This document shows, in pieces, positions 21,994-39,319 of a stretch of 64,000 nt of DNA. The position numbers and the translations under genes are program-made. The stretch is from Zanthoxylum bungeanum (Eukaryota; Streptophyta; Magnoliopsida; Sapindales; Rutaceae), in NCBI GenBank assembly GCA_019454045.1, contig SKCR01032788.1:21016-85015 (forward strand), given 5' to 3'. Position 1 is the first letter of the stretch. Every line of letters starts with the position of its first letter. Below the pieces are notes generated by a model. That model saw nothing but the letters and a program-made list of their open reading frames with translations, did not search any database and was not told the DNA's origin.

Positions 21994-23700
21994 TGTTGGA
22001 GTTGGTGCTTGGAGCGCTAATCCGAATGATGTATTGTACATTTTATTATTTATTAATAAAATAACTATATTTTCATTTCATACCTTATTAATGGTATTGT
22101 CATTTGCGTATTAGATTGATATATAGATACGCTAAGAATGACATCGACCTTAGAATATTCTTGTAGTAATACTGGATACTAGGTGGTCCGACATTGGGAT
22201 AATTAGTACTATTATAAATTATTCCTAAAGAAAATATTCATAGTCGTTGGTTTTAGAATACGGTCGAATTCCCATAACCTAGAAGACTAGCACATGTCGT
22301 ATATTGAAATTGGAGTTCCGATGGTTTAACCCGAAGTACCATGAGTTCTGGAAACTCGTATAGACGTGTGGGTATTGGTTTATCCGAATACTAAATAACT
22401 CACAGGTGATTCCTAATAGTTGAAAGTACATACCACCATCAATAGGAATCTCCTCAACTCGAGTACCATATGTAATCCTTTGACTATAGGATAGTATTGA
22501 TTTTGTGTAAGATACTCCACACTTTGATACCATATATGTCAGAAAACTTTCATGGTATGGCCTCTAGATGTTCGTTGGGTATGGACCAATGCATTCAGTA
22601 ATCAAGTACGAAGTAAGATAGGATTTATCGGCTCCTATGTCTACCATAAGGGTTTAGGTATCCATGTACGTAAAGTCACAATTCTTATAGCTTTGGCCAA
22701 AGATGATCACCTAGGGTGGATCGCAATAATTACGAATAATCGTGGACATGTCGACATGAGATGTGCGCCTCGAAAACTTGACGGTGCATTCTATGTTTCC
22801 TAAGCATAACTCGGATAGCCTACGACGAATGAATTGTTAAACATATATGATAACCTCGACTTGTATAGTTCAGAAAGGTCGTTCATTTTCTTCACGAATT
22901 CGGAGGTGGCCGAATTGCATATATATTAGCTAGGTTTATATGACGAACGTGGCTGAACTTAGAGAGTCTCAATATGAAGTGTACTCATTGAGCACTTGGG
23001 TAGCCGGTTAATTTTGATAAAAGATAATATTTGATATTATAATTATCAACTAAGATAATCAAGTATTATTGGATAACATTGATTATTTACTTTGACCTAA
23101 TTGGATTAATTCAATAATTACACATGGGCTTAATTGTAAAATCATAATTATCTCTACCATTTAAGGATATTATGGTAATTGTAAGTATGTAATAATATGT
23201 GGTTTTGGCTTGATTTAATTGGATTAAATCAAAGTGAAAAACATTGAACTAATCCATTTCTCAATCCTTGTCTTGATTTAATTGGATTAATCAAAGTGGT
23301 ATACAATAGAGATTAGTCACTCTTAATTTACCCCACATAAAAGTTGATGACAACTTTTATTAATTAAAAATTGTCTAAGTTTTGCTATAAATATCAAGCT
23401 TTAAGAAGGTTTTAATTAAGCAAAGTAAAAACTTGAGAAAGCTAAGTACAAGCAATTCTTGGAGAAATTAGCCTAAGTTAGAGAAGTGTTTAGAGAAGCT
23501 TTGTGAGGTCTCTACAATATTTCATCTAGGAGAAATCAAGATTGGATCTTGGGGTGAACCTTGCTAGCATTTGAATCAAGATTGGATCTTGAAGTCAAGC
23601 TTGATAATCCTTGGAAGTTCCCCAAACATTTCAACAATGAGAAGTAGATTGGACCATTGAATCAACATTGCGAGCTAAGTTCAATCTTCTCCAAAACCTA
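21994..23700 (+). mobile_element. LTR family 1 copy, 3' boundary uncertain
   Basis: It starts TGTTGGAGTTGGTGCTTGGAG and shares the blocks of the 7232 copy (GATGGTTTAACCC, CCATGAGTTCTGG, CATCAATAGGAATCTCC, ATGTTCGTTGGGTATGGAC). The 5 bp before it are GATTG, but I could not find the matching duplication, so the right end could lie anywhere between about 23.6 and 24.15 kb. Nothing coding is recognisable in 23.7-24.2 kb. Confidence 0.6.
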
Positions 23701-24173
23701 TATTTTTCATTAGTGAGACATATAGTGTTGAATCATGTATTAGATACATAATGTTGAAATTAGGCTAATTAATTGTGTTATGATGCTTTGGAAGTATAAA
23801 CACAATATGCTTGTAATTGGGTCACAATGTTTATGTTAGACATATACATAAAATTAGAGTTTGGAACTCTAGGTAATAGCTTTGAGCTAAAGCTACCATT
23901 CTAGAATCACTTGACTACCTTTGGGTGACCTAGAACTATTCACGAGTCATTTCATTGTGGAATTCTAATTTGGTTTGTGTTTTGGATTCAAAATTTATGC
24001 AAATGGGTATTTAAAATAAATTTATGTTTTTGTAAAAAAATTTGATATTTTTGAAAAATTTAATTTTTGTTCTATAACATGTGTTGATATTGGTTTTGAT
24101 GTTAAAATTAATTTTGGGTATTTTTGCAAGTGTTTAGGAAGGTTGAAAGCAATTATGGTTAAAAACCATATTG

Positions 24174-24205
24174 CCTTCAGCTCTTTATTTCCATAGAGCT
24201 GAAGG
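24174..24205. repeat. Perfect 11-bp stem hairpin
   Basis: CCTTCAGCTCT at 24174-24184 pairs with AGAGCTGAAGG at 24195-24205 around a 10-base loop. It lies just before the likely start of the gypsy LTR and its role is unknown. Confidence 0.8.
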
Positions 24206-24229
24206 CTGAAGAAATAAATTTTGAAAACA

Positions 24230-24767
24230 AATGAGACATGCGTAAGGTGGGCGCACGCACTGTAGCGCGTATTGTAGCGCGTGAAATGTGTGCACTCACT
24301 GTAGCGCGCACGATATCCGCTACGCGTGCCAAAATTCGTAGGGTAACTAAGGAAGAGAGCCTAAGAAATAATGGCTTGGTAACGTGGGTGACGTCATGAA
24401 GTTAGCGTAACAGTGTAATTAAACTTAGTACATAAGGAGATTGAGAGTTCATTATAGAGGGTTGGGTAATTTTATGTACAAGCACTTGTAATTTGTAATA
24501 AAAATAAAAGAATCTCGAGTTAGAGAAACAAAAGAGGTCGGTCAGACCTGATCTAGTAATACAAGTTTTTTTTCCCTTGTGCCTGTGGATGTAGGTTGGA
24601 TCCATTTCATCGAACCACGTTAAATCATTTGTTTATCTGTGTGTATTCTATGTTTTGCCAACTTTGCAATTGGTTCCCAACAAACCAAATAAATTCACGG
24701 TTGATGGAGGTTTGTTCGAGAAGTGATTTTCCCAGATTACCCCTAGAATGAAAAATAGTAGTCAACA
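24230..24767 (+). repeat. 5' LTR of a gypsy element, start approximate
   Basis: It ends AGTCAACA just before a canonical gypsy primer-binding site. The start is set loosely at a TGAGACATGCG. It includes a GC-rich part, 24250-24335, where CACTGTAGCGCG-like words recur three times. An A-rich stretch at 24485-24510 could serve as a poly(A) region. Confidence 0.55.
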
Positions 24768-24768
24768 G

Positions 24769-24786
24769 TTGGCGCCGTCTGTGGGG
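24769..24786 (+). other. Primer-binding site TTGGCGCCGTCTGTGGGG
   Basis: This is a common plant Ty3/gypsy primer-binding sequence, one base after the LTR end. It is followed by a leader and a gag-like acidic/basic coiled-coil start (MTERMEKMEEIVRSERD) near 24858. Confidence 0.85.
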
Positions 24787-24819
24787 AACAGTATAAGAAG
24801 TAGTAAACACACTAAGGCG

Positions 24820-25540
24820 ATGGTAGGAGACGGGAACCATAGATCATCATAGGCTTCAATGACAGAGAGGATGGAGAAAATGGAGGAAATCGTGCGAAGT
24901 GAGAGAGATAGTGCTCAAAAGAAAAGGGAGGCAACTCAAACCTTTATGAAGGCCATGATGGAGAAGTTGGAAAAGTTGGAAAAAAAAAGGCGGGAAAATA
25001 GGGAGGATCATGCCCCAACCAAAGAAAAAATGTAAGGTTTATGTTCACAATTACGGGGGGAAGACATTAGCCGGGGATTCGAACCAGGCAAGAAAAAACT
25101 ATTACCGGATTAGAGGCTTAGAGGTTCTCACGACAGAAACGGTCCTGAAGATTCAAATGGCTAGACCGATGATTATAATATTCACAGAGGAAGATGCCCA
25201 AATGGTCAGCTACCCCCACGATGATGCTGTGATAATTAGGGCCAATATCGACGGAATCGAGGTAGATAGGATATTGGTAGATCCCGGGAGCGCGGTGGAT
25301 ATCATCGCCAAAGAAGCTCTAGACGATATGGGAGTGGAGTACACCACCTTGACCCGAGATGCGACACCATTGTACGGGTTTGGGGGACCGTCTGTAGTCC
25401 TGCTGGGTCAGATATAGTTGGCTATTACCATTAGGATGGCTCCTCACACCCGGATCGTTATGCGGGATTTTACCATAGTAGATTGCATGAGCAGCTATCA
25501 AGTGATCTTAGGGAGGCCTTTTATTATGAAGTCAATGGCG
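24820..25540 (+). pseudogene. Ty3/gypsy gag remnant and protease
   Basis: A short gag start (KMEEIVRSERDSAQKKREA) is followed by a frame change. An open frame at 25010-25417 contains the Tat-type aspartic protease. Its landmarks are SYPHDDAVIIRANI, then VDRILVDPGSAVDII where the family has a D(T/N)GSS active site, so the catalytic DTG reads DPG. A TAG ends the frame at 25415-25417. The same frame continues with MSSYQVILGRPF (family YxxILGRPW) up to 25540, where a solo LTR interrupts it. Most of gag is missing, since the leader-to-protease distance is far too short. Confidence 0.85.
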
Positions 25541-25545
25541 GATAT

Positions 25546-27588
25546 TTTTGGTTTCCATTAAGGTCCCAAGATCAATAATAAGCATGAATCAAGTGCGAAT
25601 ACAAATCGAAGAAGTTACGGAATACTCACATCGATCGGTTGAGCGACGCGGCAAGCAACAAAAACGAAATTCTGCTCCTTGACAGTGCACGACAGTGAGC
25701 AGTGAGCTGCTCCTCCATTTTCTATTTTTGAGCTCCTCGAACAAGCTCCAAGCTTCGTCGAATGGTTCCCGGCTCATGGGTGGACTTCCCTATCACCTTC
25801 GCATGTCTCGTAAGTGTGCTAGCACTTGAGATTTTGCCACAAAATCCCACTCTTGCTTCCTTCACTGCTCGGCATTATCAGAAACCAGTGAGCAATTTGG
25901 CCCCAAGGGCGTAAGAGAGAGGAGATGAGTGAAAGAGAGAGAGTTGTGTTTGGTTTGTGAAATTTGTGTATCTTATACACTAATTTGAATTTCAAATTCA
26001 TTTCACATGAATTTGGCTTTCAAAAAGAAAACCATTAAAGCCATAAATGGCACCAACCACTCACATCACTTCCATCAATCATAAATAGTGACTTGCGTCA
26101 ATCACTCAAAGTGAAAGACATCCATCACTTGATTGACGAATGATGTGACGCTAGATGCGACTAGTGATTTGACGCTTGATTTGACTTATGTGCCGCACTC
26201 GAATTCGAAATGCGAATGCGCTCGTAAATAATCTCGGGCTCGGGTTCGTTAATTCTAAATTAACGAATTTTTCGTTGCGTCGTAATTAAATGATTAGGCC
26301 TAGCGAAGTCACTATTCACGTCGCTAACGAATTAATTCTAAATTAATTCGTTCGCCCGAATTAAAATCTAATTTTAATTCCTCGTCGAAATCTAATTTCG
26401 TTTAATATATCGAATATATTAATTAATCGATTAATTCCAAATTAATCGTTATTTATCTTTAAATGATATTTTATCCCATATAAAATATCTCCGTAATTAA
26501 TCCCAGATTAATTTTCTCTCTCTTCTAATTAATCCCAGATTAATTTAGAGTGCGAGTCATACGTCATCAGTGAATCTTTGGGAAGCGACCCATGAGATCC
26601 CCGGATATGTTGGCAGTAAATTCGGTCGTCGGACTATCCAAACACGTAAGTACCAAGTACTACGTTTATACCGATTTACAAGACAAGGTTGGCCTCTAGC
26701 AAAGCGCCATGCCTACCAAATTCTCCGGAAATATCCTTACAGGAATAAAGGATCTATATCAGGCGTAGTATACGTAGTATTGCGTATTTCTGTCCAGTAT
26801 CGAATGATCACGTGCTAGGCTTGGGGCTGGAATTGTGTCTGCCCCGTACGAAGCACATGTCGGATGTCTGGTGACTAGTCTCTATAATCGGATAAACCTG
26901 ACCTTGTCATTTTATCCCGATAGCTGTAGAATTTAAGAGAACCAGTCCCGTATCCTACGTGACCATCATCTTCATATGACTGGAGTGACACTTCCGTCTT
27001 GACATCACACCCAACACACTACGATTCTCAATATACCCAGCATTGGCGTACACAGAACCTGTTAAAGCCCTGGACGACCGCAACCAAAGTATATTGATTG
27101 TCGCAAGTATTAGCGGTGCAAGTCTCAGGTTAAGACCAAATACACCTACCCTGATTTCGGACTTCCATAGACACATAGTCATACTACCAATGGAATTCTG
27201 ATGGGGTCTATCCAGAGCGAAGCTGTTTCCCGTACCATCGGTAAAACACAACCTCCTATTACACTTGCATGAGTATTATATACCCAAATATATGAGAACT
27301 ATGCCGTTGTGCCCTCACAACGCGCACAAGTGTAATACTAGTCTTTTACGTATTTATCGATGTCTAATCTCGATAATACTCTGACTAGGGATATTTAATG
27401 ATTTATCCTTCGTGGACTGATATTGTCTCATATCCAGGAACAAATCATAGGGACCTCCTATCATTTATATATCTAGGTGATCTAATCACAAATGATAAGA
27501 GTGCAATCTCCTTTGTCACATAGTTAATTTGTACAACAACATCATGATCTGTACAAGTAGTAACGCTATGGGTCATAATTGTCCAACA
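25546..27588 (-). mobile_element. Solo LTR B inserted in gypsy pol
   Basis: On the - strand it begins TGTTGGACAATTATGACCC at 27588 and ends in GGAAACCAAAA at 25546, where the relative at 50638 ends GAAACCCAACA. A perfect 5-bp target site duplication, GATAT, lies at 25541-25545 and 27589-27593. It shares the family blocks (CATCGATAA, GATGGTACGG, two AATTAATCCCAGATTAATT palindromes near 26490-26545) with the copies at 18242 and 48636. No internal sequence remains. Confidence 0.9.
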
Positions 27589-28165
27589 GATATGTCGTGT
27601 TATTATCCGACCCGGAAGGGAATTGAGACGGTTTGTAGAAGTCAAAAGACGACTAGAAGTTGCTTTACTACCATTTCTAAGGAAACATTTTGTATTTATG
27701 AGGTAGGAGTGAAGAGGAAAGAAAAAGAAATGTATGAGGCAGAAGTTGAGTCGGCAGATCCCCAACCGGAGGATCCTACCCTGTTGGGGGCAGCGGAAGA
27801 ACTAGAGCAGATGGAGCTCTTCAGCCTTAGAAAAATAATAAAGATTGGGGTAGGCTTGGAGTCAGGTCTGAGGAAGCAGTTGTTGGTTTTTCAAAAGGAA
27901 TATGCATATGTCTTCGCATGGGGACACGAGGACATACCCGGGATTGATCCCAAATTTATTAGTCACCGTTTAGCGGTTGATCGAGCTCACAAGTCGGTGA
28001 AGCAAAATAGGAGGATTTTCAACCAAGAACGATACAGGGTGATCCGTGCAGAGGTTGAAAAGTTACTAAAGGTCGGGTTTACCAGAGAAGTCAAGTATCC
28101 GGAGTGGGTATCCAATGTGGTCTTGTGAATAAGACCAGTGGGAATAGGATGAGAGGTAATCAACT
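27589..28165 (+). pseudogene. Ty3/gypsy (Tat-type) reverse transcriptase N-terminal part
   Basis: This is the continuation of the pol cut by solo LTR B, and removing the LTR and one GATAT keeps the frame. The open frame to 28128 contains KGIETVCRSQKT, then an acidic spacer. It then reaches the RT entry block YVFAWGHEDIPGIDPKF, SHRLAVD and EKLLKVGFTREVKYPEWVSNVVL, which is typical of Tat-lineage pol. A TGA at 28126-28128 ends the frame. Recognisable sequence (TSGNRMR) persists only to about 28165. The catalytic YxDD part, RNase H, integrase and 3' LTR are absent. Confidence 0.9.
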
Positions 28166-28489
28166 GCGAGGTTGATGGTCCAAAGTCATGAGGGCAACTT
28201 CTTCCACTGTTTTATTCTACTTTTTGTGTCAATGTAAGTTTGCTTTACTGCTTTATTCTACTATTGTCTTTATATACTCTTTATTATCTGCTTAGATTAT
28301 GTGTTGATTTGATAAGATTTAAGGGTGCTTGAACTTAATTATAAAAACTTTATTTTAGACTTGTCTTATATAAAATAGTTAAATTTTTATATCCGCAATT
28401 TTACGCATATTCATATAGATGTATTAGGGTCAAAATTCGTAATTTTCACAATCCATCTAATAATTTGTGTTTGATACAATCCAAACTAG
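28166..28489. other. No gene seen
   Basis: AT-rich sequence with T runs and stops in all frames. No repeat family recognised. Confidence 0.6.
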
Positions 28490-28866
28490 GGGTGTTCATG
28501 GGTCGGGTTTTTTAAAATTTTGTGAGACCCGATCGGGTCGGGTCACGTGGAGGTCGGGTCGCAGTTCGGGTCACGCGGAGGTGAAATACGATCGGGTGCG
28601 GGTGCGGGTCGGGTCGGCCAAAAAAATAATTTTTTTAATGAATTAATTATTTTGAAATATAAATATTAGTTATTTTATGTCCCGAAAATTATCACATATA
28701 TAAAATTTTAATACAACAAAAGTAATAAATAAATGAAATAATAGTAAAAACTTTAAAAATAATAATAAATTTTTTAGAAAAATAATAAAAATTTTAGAAA
28801 AATAATAAATTATTATAGTGTCAGGTCGGGTTTTAGTATCAAACCCGTTGCCTGACCCGAAAATTT
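28490..28866. mobile_element. Possible hAT-type miniature element with GTCGGG repeats
   Basis: The left end reads CTAGGGGTGTTCATGGGTCGG, a start I recall for plant hAT-like MITEs. It is followed by repeated GGGTCGGGTC words, a long AT-rich middle, and then a partly inverse stretch (GTCAGGTCGGGTTTT...AACCCGTTGCCTGACCCG) near 28816-28860. The far terminus matching CTAGGGGTG is not found, so the element is truncated or the call is wrong. Confidence 0.35.
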
Positions 28867-28889
28867 TGGTAAAAAAATTAGTGAATAAA

Positions 28890-30085
28890 TTTTTTTTTTA
28901 AATCATAATCTGTTAATTTTAACGGACCTGCTGACATGACATGACGGAACGACACGTTAGCACAAGCATTAAATTAGTCAGTTGTCACGTCAGAGTGGAA
29001 TTACAACTTCTGAAATCTTAAAAGTTATGGTTTTTTTACACTTCAATCCTAAAAGAAAATTTTATTTATAATAAAGTCATATAAGTGAATAAGTTTTTTA
29101 TTTTGAATCATATAAATGAATAATTTTTTTTCTTTTAAATTATAATCTGCTAATCATAATGGACATGTTGACGTGGCATAATGAAACAATACTTTAGTAC
29201 AAACATTAAATCAGTCAACACATACTTGTATGATTGCCAGCAAAATGGCTCCTTTAGATCAATTGAAGGAAGATCCTTGTTCATTTTATCCATAAAAAAT
29301 TCTTATATGTTTACCACATTATTTGTATTATCTGTCTTGATATCACTACATTTATCTGCAGTGCTCCCAAATCCTAACTATAAGATTATAGTATTTGGGT
29401 TTGCCATAACGTTTCAGGAAAAGTCGCTTCAAGACTTCTCCCAATCAAACTACATATAACATGAAGTTATGTAAACTGTTAGTGGAAAGTCAGCTCGATG
29501 AGTGCAACCTGAAACTTGTTTTTCAAGTTTTCTTTTGATACTTGCGAACTCCAATTCGTCCCAGATTTTTCCTATGGACTTGAAATGGAATATAGTATCT
29601 CATTTATTTTAAAAATAAACTCATGTTATGTATCTGCTGGTTTGACCCATTTCCGTTGTGCAAGGCTCTGATCCGACCCTAGGGGATCCGGATCCGTCCC
29701 AACACAAGGATCTTCCTTCAGTTGATCTAGAAGAGCCATTTTGTTGGCAAACATACAAGTATGACAAAGTATGTGCTGACTAATTAATGATTATGCTGAA
29801 GTATCGTTTCGTTATGCCACGTCGGCAGGTCCGTTACATTTAACGAATTAAGACTTAAAAGAAAAAAATTATTCACATATAGGACTAAATTATAAACTAA
29901 GATTTCTTTTAAGATTGACGTGTAAAGACAACACAATTTTTAGGATTTCAGAAATTATTATCTCAATATGACGTGATAGCTGACTGATTTAATACTTGTG
30001 CTGATGTGTCGTTCTGTCATGTCACATCAGTATGTCCATTAAAATTAACGGATTATGACTTAAAAGAAAAAAATTATTCACTTAT
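28890..30085. mobile_element. Fold-back element, about 390-bp inverted arms
   Basis: The left arm, 28890-29281, pairs imperfectly with 29699-30085 around a loop of about 417 bp. Inner arm ends are GAAGGAAGATCCTTGT and ACAAGGATCTTCCTTC. Outer arm ends are GTGAATAA...TTTT and AAAA...TTATTCAC. Each arm holds two copies of a terminal-repeat-like unit (TAATCTGTTAATTTTAACGG followed by CTGACATGACATGACGG, then again as GGACATGTTGACGTGGCATAATG). The interior encodes no transposase. It resembles non-autonomous Mutator-like or fold-back elements, but no long target site duplication was identified. Confidence 0.75.
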
Positions 30086-30611
30086 AGGATTTAGTAATAA
30101 AAAAAATTCTTTTAGGACAAAATGTAAAAACATTACTACTAAAAAGTTAATATCCCTGTATGTTTTGTTTGATTTGTATAGTTCTACTAATGTTCGTAAC
30201 GTAATTAGGCAATGAATGCACACATTCATAACTTGTGGCATTCCCAACTGTACATGCATGTCTCATTTATTGTTTTTTGGACATGAATTATGTGTTAGAT
30301 TGAGTTTTGTAATGAGATTTAAAATATATATATATGAGAAATTTATTAAATAAGAATTTATAAATAACTAAATCTTAATTATTTATGATTATACATTGGT
30401 GACAAAATATTATAAAAGTTAAATATAAGGATACTCAATCCAAATTCATATGTTTGACTTGATAGGTATGTAGACGTCCAGTAGCCACCACATATTTTTA
30501 TTATCTTGTATATATTACATTTAATGTGAGCACAGAACAAAAACAAATAACAAGAAATCTCCTTCCTTCCTTTTCATTGCATATAGCTTCATTGCATCTG
30601 ATCAAATCATC
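30086..30611 (+). promoter_or_regulatory. Upstream region of the alcohol dehydrogenase-like gene
   Basis: A TATATAT at 30509-30515 lies about 97 bp before the ATG. A CT-rich leader (CTCCTTCCTTCCTTTTC, 30557-30574) follows, as is common for plant 5' UTRs. The fold-back element ends about 0.5 kb upstream. No other motif stands out. Confidence 0.5.
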
Positions 30612-36014
<5,403 letters not shown>

Positions 36015-36038
36015 TTGGCTAATCTCGAATTAGTGGAA

Positions 36039-36044
36039 AATAAA
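36039..36044 (+). terminator. Polyadenylation signal AATAAA
   Basis: A canonical plant near-upstream element 25 bp after the dehydrogenase stop codon. It may be too close to be the one used, and AATAAG-type variants follow at about 36066 and 36137. Confidence 0.4.
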
Positions 36045-37139
36045 TCATATATGAGAAGGTTTGAGAATAAGGCAAAGTACACTACTTTAGCTCCACATTT
36101 ATTTACTCAATGTTGTTGACTATGAAGTCTAAATTTAATAAGTATATGTAACCCAAATTCTATTGCTCTGCTCAGTTGCTTACTTTCTTGATATGAAATT
36201 GGAAAATTTTTACCATTAATCAACGGTGGTATTATCTCGCTTATATAATAACTCAATAATATCTTATTACATGTGCTAAAATATTAAAAAAATTACCAAA
36301 TAAATTCTAATTATATTTAATACAATTATACATAATATATGTTCATTAGTTAGTGATATCAAATTATTCATACCTAGTTTATATCAAAGAATTTACTTAT
36401 GAACTTGATCACTCACATAGAACGTATAATAGAAGACCTAACACCATATGCATCTCAACTTTGCGGAATTTATCAAATGTTGCCCAGGTAGGGAAAGAAC
36501 CGAAATTCGGATAATTCTATCCAAACCATTCAATTCATGCTTAAGCGGAACATGTAAATTCCTCGATTGCTCCAAGTTTGTATAAAGAAATGCACTTCAT
36601 GTACTCGAATCCAGAATCTGACAATCAAATCCTAACCCACTTGCCACCAAACCATATCCCCTGAAAATAAAATAAAAACTAACCAACTTCCTCTAACTAA
36701 ATACAAAATTAACCTACATTTTAAAACATATTTTTAATAATCAAATTCAAAGTATTCTTCTCATATTACCCTTATTCACACATCTCTCTTTTTCATTTTA
36801 TCTCTCTCATTTCGAACCCTAATCTTCCATACTCGCAAATCTTGAATTTGGCGATAACAGAGGACTTCCGGCGACAGCGATAGAGTAGTGCGCGATAGTT
36901 GTAGTATGTGGTGAGGTGATTGTTGTAGTTTTGGTGCAAAAAGTGTTAAATTTCTACTTAGGTCAGTAATCTATATATTAGAAATTTATTTAAGTTGTAA
37001 ATGTATTGCAAATGTGGATGTTTTTACTGGATTTAGCATTGAAATAGAATTTTTTTTGAGTTGATATTTTTTTGGTAAAAAAATAAAAACTATAAACCTA
37101 GTGCTTGTAAAAATATAATGTTTATGGTTACTCGCTCTC
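36045..37139. other. Intergenic, no gene recognised
   Basis: This is 3' flanking DNA of the dehydrogenase gene and AT-rich spacer. A stretch at 36790-36960 has the look of a gene start (CCCTAATCTTCC, then GGCGATAACAG and CGGCGACAGCGA). No open frame of any length follows it. Confidence 0.55.
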
Positions 37140-37480
37140 TTTTGTGGGCATCTACGTAGGCGCTCATGAACTAGCATGGGCGCCCAAAAAAGAGAACAGG
37201 CGCATTTGCAAATTGCAACGTGTTGGGCACTCTCACGGACGCCCAGTCTAGCAGTTGGGTGCCCGTGCAGGCGCTTACACTATAAGCTGGGCGCCCACAT
37301 TATAAACTATTTGGAGTATCTTTATTAATTTATTAATGACTTTTATAATATTTCGCCCACAGTACAAACTGTTTGGATGATCTTTATTAATTTTATTAAT
37401 GACTTTTATCATGTTTCACCCACATTACAAATTATTTTGAGGATCCTTATTAATTTTATTAATGACTTTTTATAATATTT
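37140..37480. repeat. GGGCGCCC-rich segment and 62-bp triplicate
   Basis: Words such as GGGCGCCCA, GGACGCCCAG and AGGCGCT recur six or more times between 37147 and 37300. Three tandem units of 62-63 bp follow (37293-37354, 37355-37417, 37418-37479). Each has GCCCACA(T/G)TA(T/C)AAA, then TTTATTAATTT, then ATTAATGACTTTTAT. Confidence 0.8.
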
Positions 37481-39270
37481 CTTGTAGGTATGGAAGGAAG
37501 TTGCAACAACCCCTAGAATCTAATAATACCAGATTCTGATTGATTTCGAAGGTGTGCGACTAATATCACTCGTATTAAAAGGGCTATGGAGCGATAAGGA
37601 CAAAATTCACTGCTCCACAACTACAAGAGTTCATGAAATAAATTTTCAGATATTTCTTAAAGATTGATATAAGTTTCAAAGGAATCATAATGTACAACAT
37701 TTTACTTAGACTTATCATGAAAATGAAAAGTGACCTCATGAATCAATTGTGGTCTCGCATCGGGGGCAAATTAATAAGGTTATCCATTCTGGAATAGTGC
37801 CTAGTAATGGATATTCGAGGAGGTTCTTCTGTTGAGATGGATTGTGATACGTTCAAGATTCGGGACAACTACCTTGCATATATGATGTAAGGAGAACTGT
37901 ATGATCTAAACATAAAGTTTATTCATTTTAATTTCACATAAATCTCAGACTCTAATGCAGTGAAGATAGCTTTGTATAATTTTACAAATCGGGTTTTGTT
38001 TGTGTGTCCTGGTGAGAGATGTGTACAAATAGAACTTATGAATGTAGTGGAATAATTTGATTTTTTTCAAAAAAAATTTACAAGTTTTTATTCAAATCAT
38101 GAGTAGCAAATTCCATTCTGCTGGGGTAAATGGTTAAACTCTAAATATGAGAATATTAATTAATCTTACTTATATTATAATATATGAATTGTAATCTGAA
38201 GACTAATATTTAATATTCTCTTATATTTGTGGGTGTCAGTTAATACTTTACCCCATATTATATGAGAGAGTAATTTAAATCTTGATTAATTATTGACAAA
38301 CTCTGTTACCGCCTTTATGACTGGTTTTATTTATTTGGCATAATTGAGTATCTAACTGGGCTTGTTATAGAAAAATGTTATCACCGCTTTTATGGCTGGT
38401 TTTATATGTTTTGACATAATTAACTCCTGAAGTAAATTAACTGTGTAATAATAACAAATTATATATTATAAAAAATAAGATTTCTCTATATTTGAAATAT
38501 CAAGAGTGGATCCCCTAACCCATCATTCTAATTTATTATTATAGTTCAATTTAAAATTGTTCATCACTTCAAACAATTTAGCCTTTTTTGTCACTTGAAT
38601 TACTATTTTATTTTACTAAATCTATTCTTTATGGATCGACCCCGGACTTACCTGTTTATTTTATTACTTCGACACTCTCATACTTGGGAGTAAATAACCA
38701 CTTTGTGTGTGTCACTAAACATAAAATTTATTCAATTTAATTTCACATAAATCCCAAACTCTAATGTAGATAGCTTTGTACAATTTTACAGATTGAGTTT
38801 TGTTTGTGTGTTCTGATGAGAGATGAGTACAAATAGAACTAATGAATGTAGTGGAAGAACTTAATTTTTTCAACAAAATTTCATGGGGTACCTTAACATA
38901 AGATGTTGTTTGTGAATAAGCAAACAATGTTTTATTAGGGAAAGACAATAAATTCAAGGCATAGCACATGAAGGATAAGAGACACGTTGAGGAAAAGTAC
39001 AATTTTTATGATTTCTGTTTTGATTTCCAGATAAATTAACTACTTATTCCATTTTTGTATTAATGCTTTATACATGAGTTTTGGATATTTGAAACTATTG
39101 GATTGGTGGCTTCAGTCTTATTGGAAGACTTATTGTGCCTAAAACAACACCAGAATATTAAGTTTAACCCAATTTGGCAAATGAAGTTTCCAGTTAACCT
39201 TAATAATGTGCGGAGCCTTATGAGGACGAGCAATGATATAAAGATTTGTTAAGATATGAAGCTCTTCTGT
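37481..39270. other. Unrecognised spacer with a weak coding-like remnant
   Basis: The + strand frame near 37580-37870 gives about 95 codons with two stops (for example NILLRLIMKMKSDLMNQLW and VEMDCDTFKIRDNYLAYMM). It might be an old transposase or gene fragment, but I cannot name it. The rest is AT-rich. Two diverged 160-170-bp direct repeats lie in it. Confidence 0.4.
37908..38875. repeat. Pair of diverged direct repeats, about 165 bp each
   Basis: Copies at about 37908-38070 and 38716-38875 both run from AACATAAA(G/A)TTTATTCA through GATAGCTTTGTA(T/C)AATTTTACA to GAATGTAGTGGAA. They are about 810 bp apart in the same orientation and bracket AT-rich unknown DNA. Confidence 0.8.
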
Positions 39271-39319
39271 AATGTTGTATGTTTGTCTCCAAATAGCGTG
39301 GTTTGATGGTGTAAGGTTC

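Noticed and set aside
37575..37870. A possible transposase N-terminal fragment
   Set aside because: About 95 codons with two stops and only a vague resemblance. There is too little to name a family.
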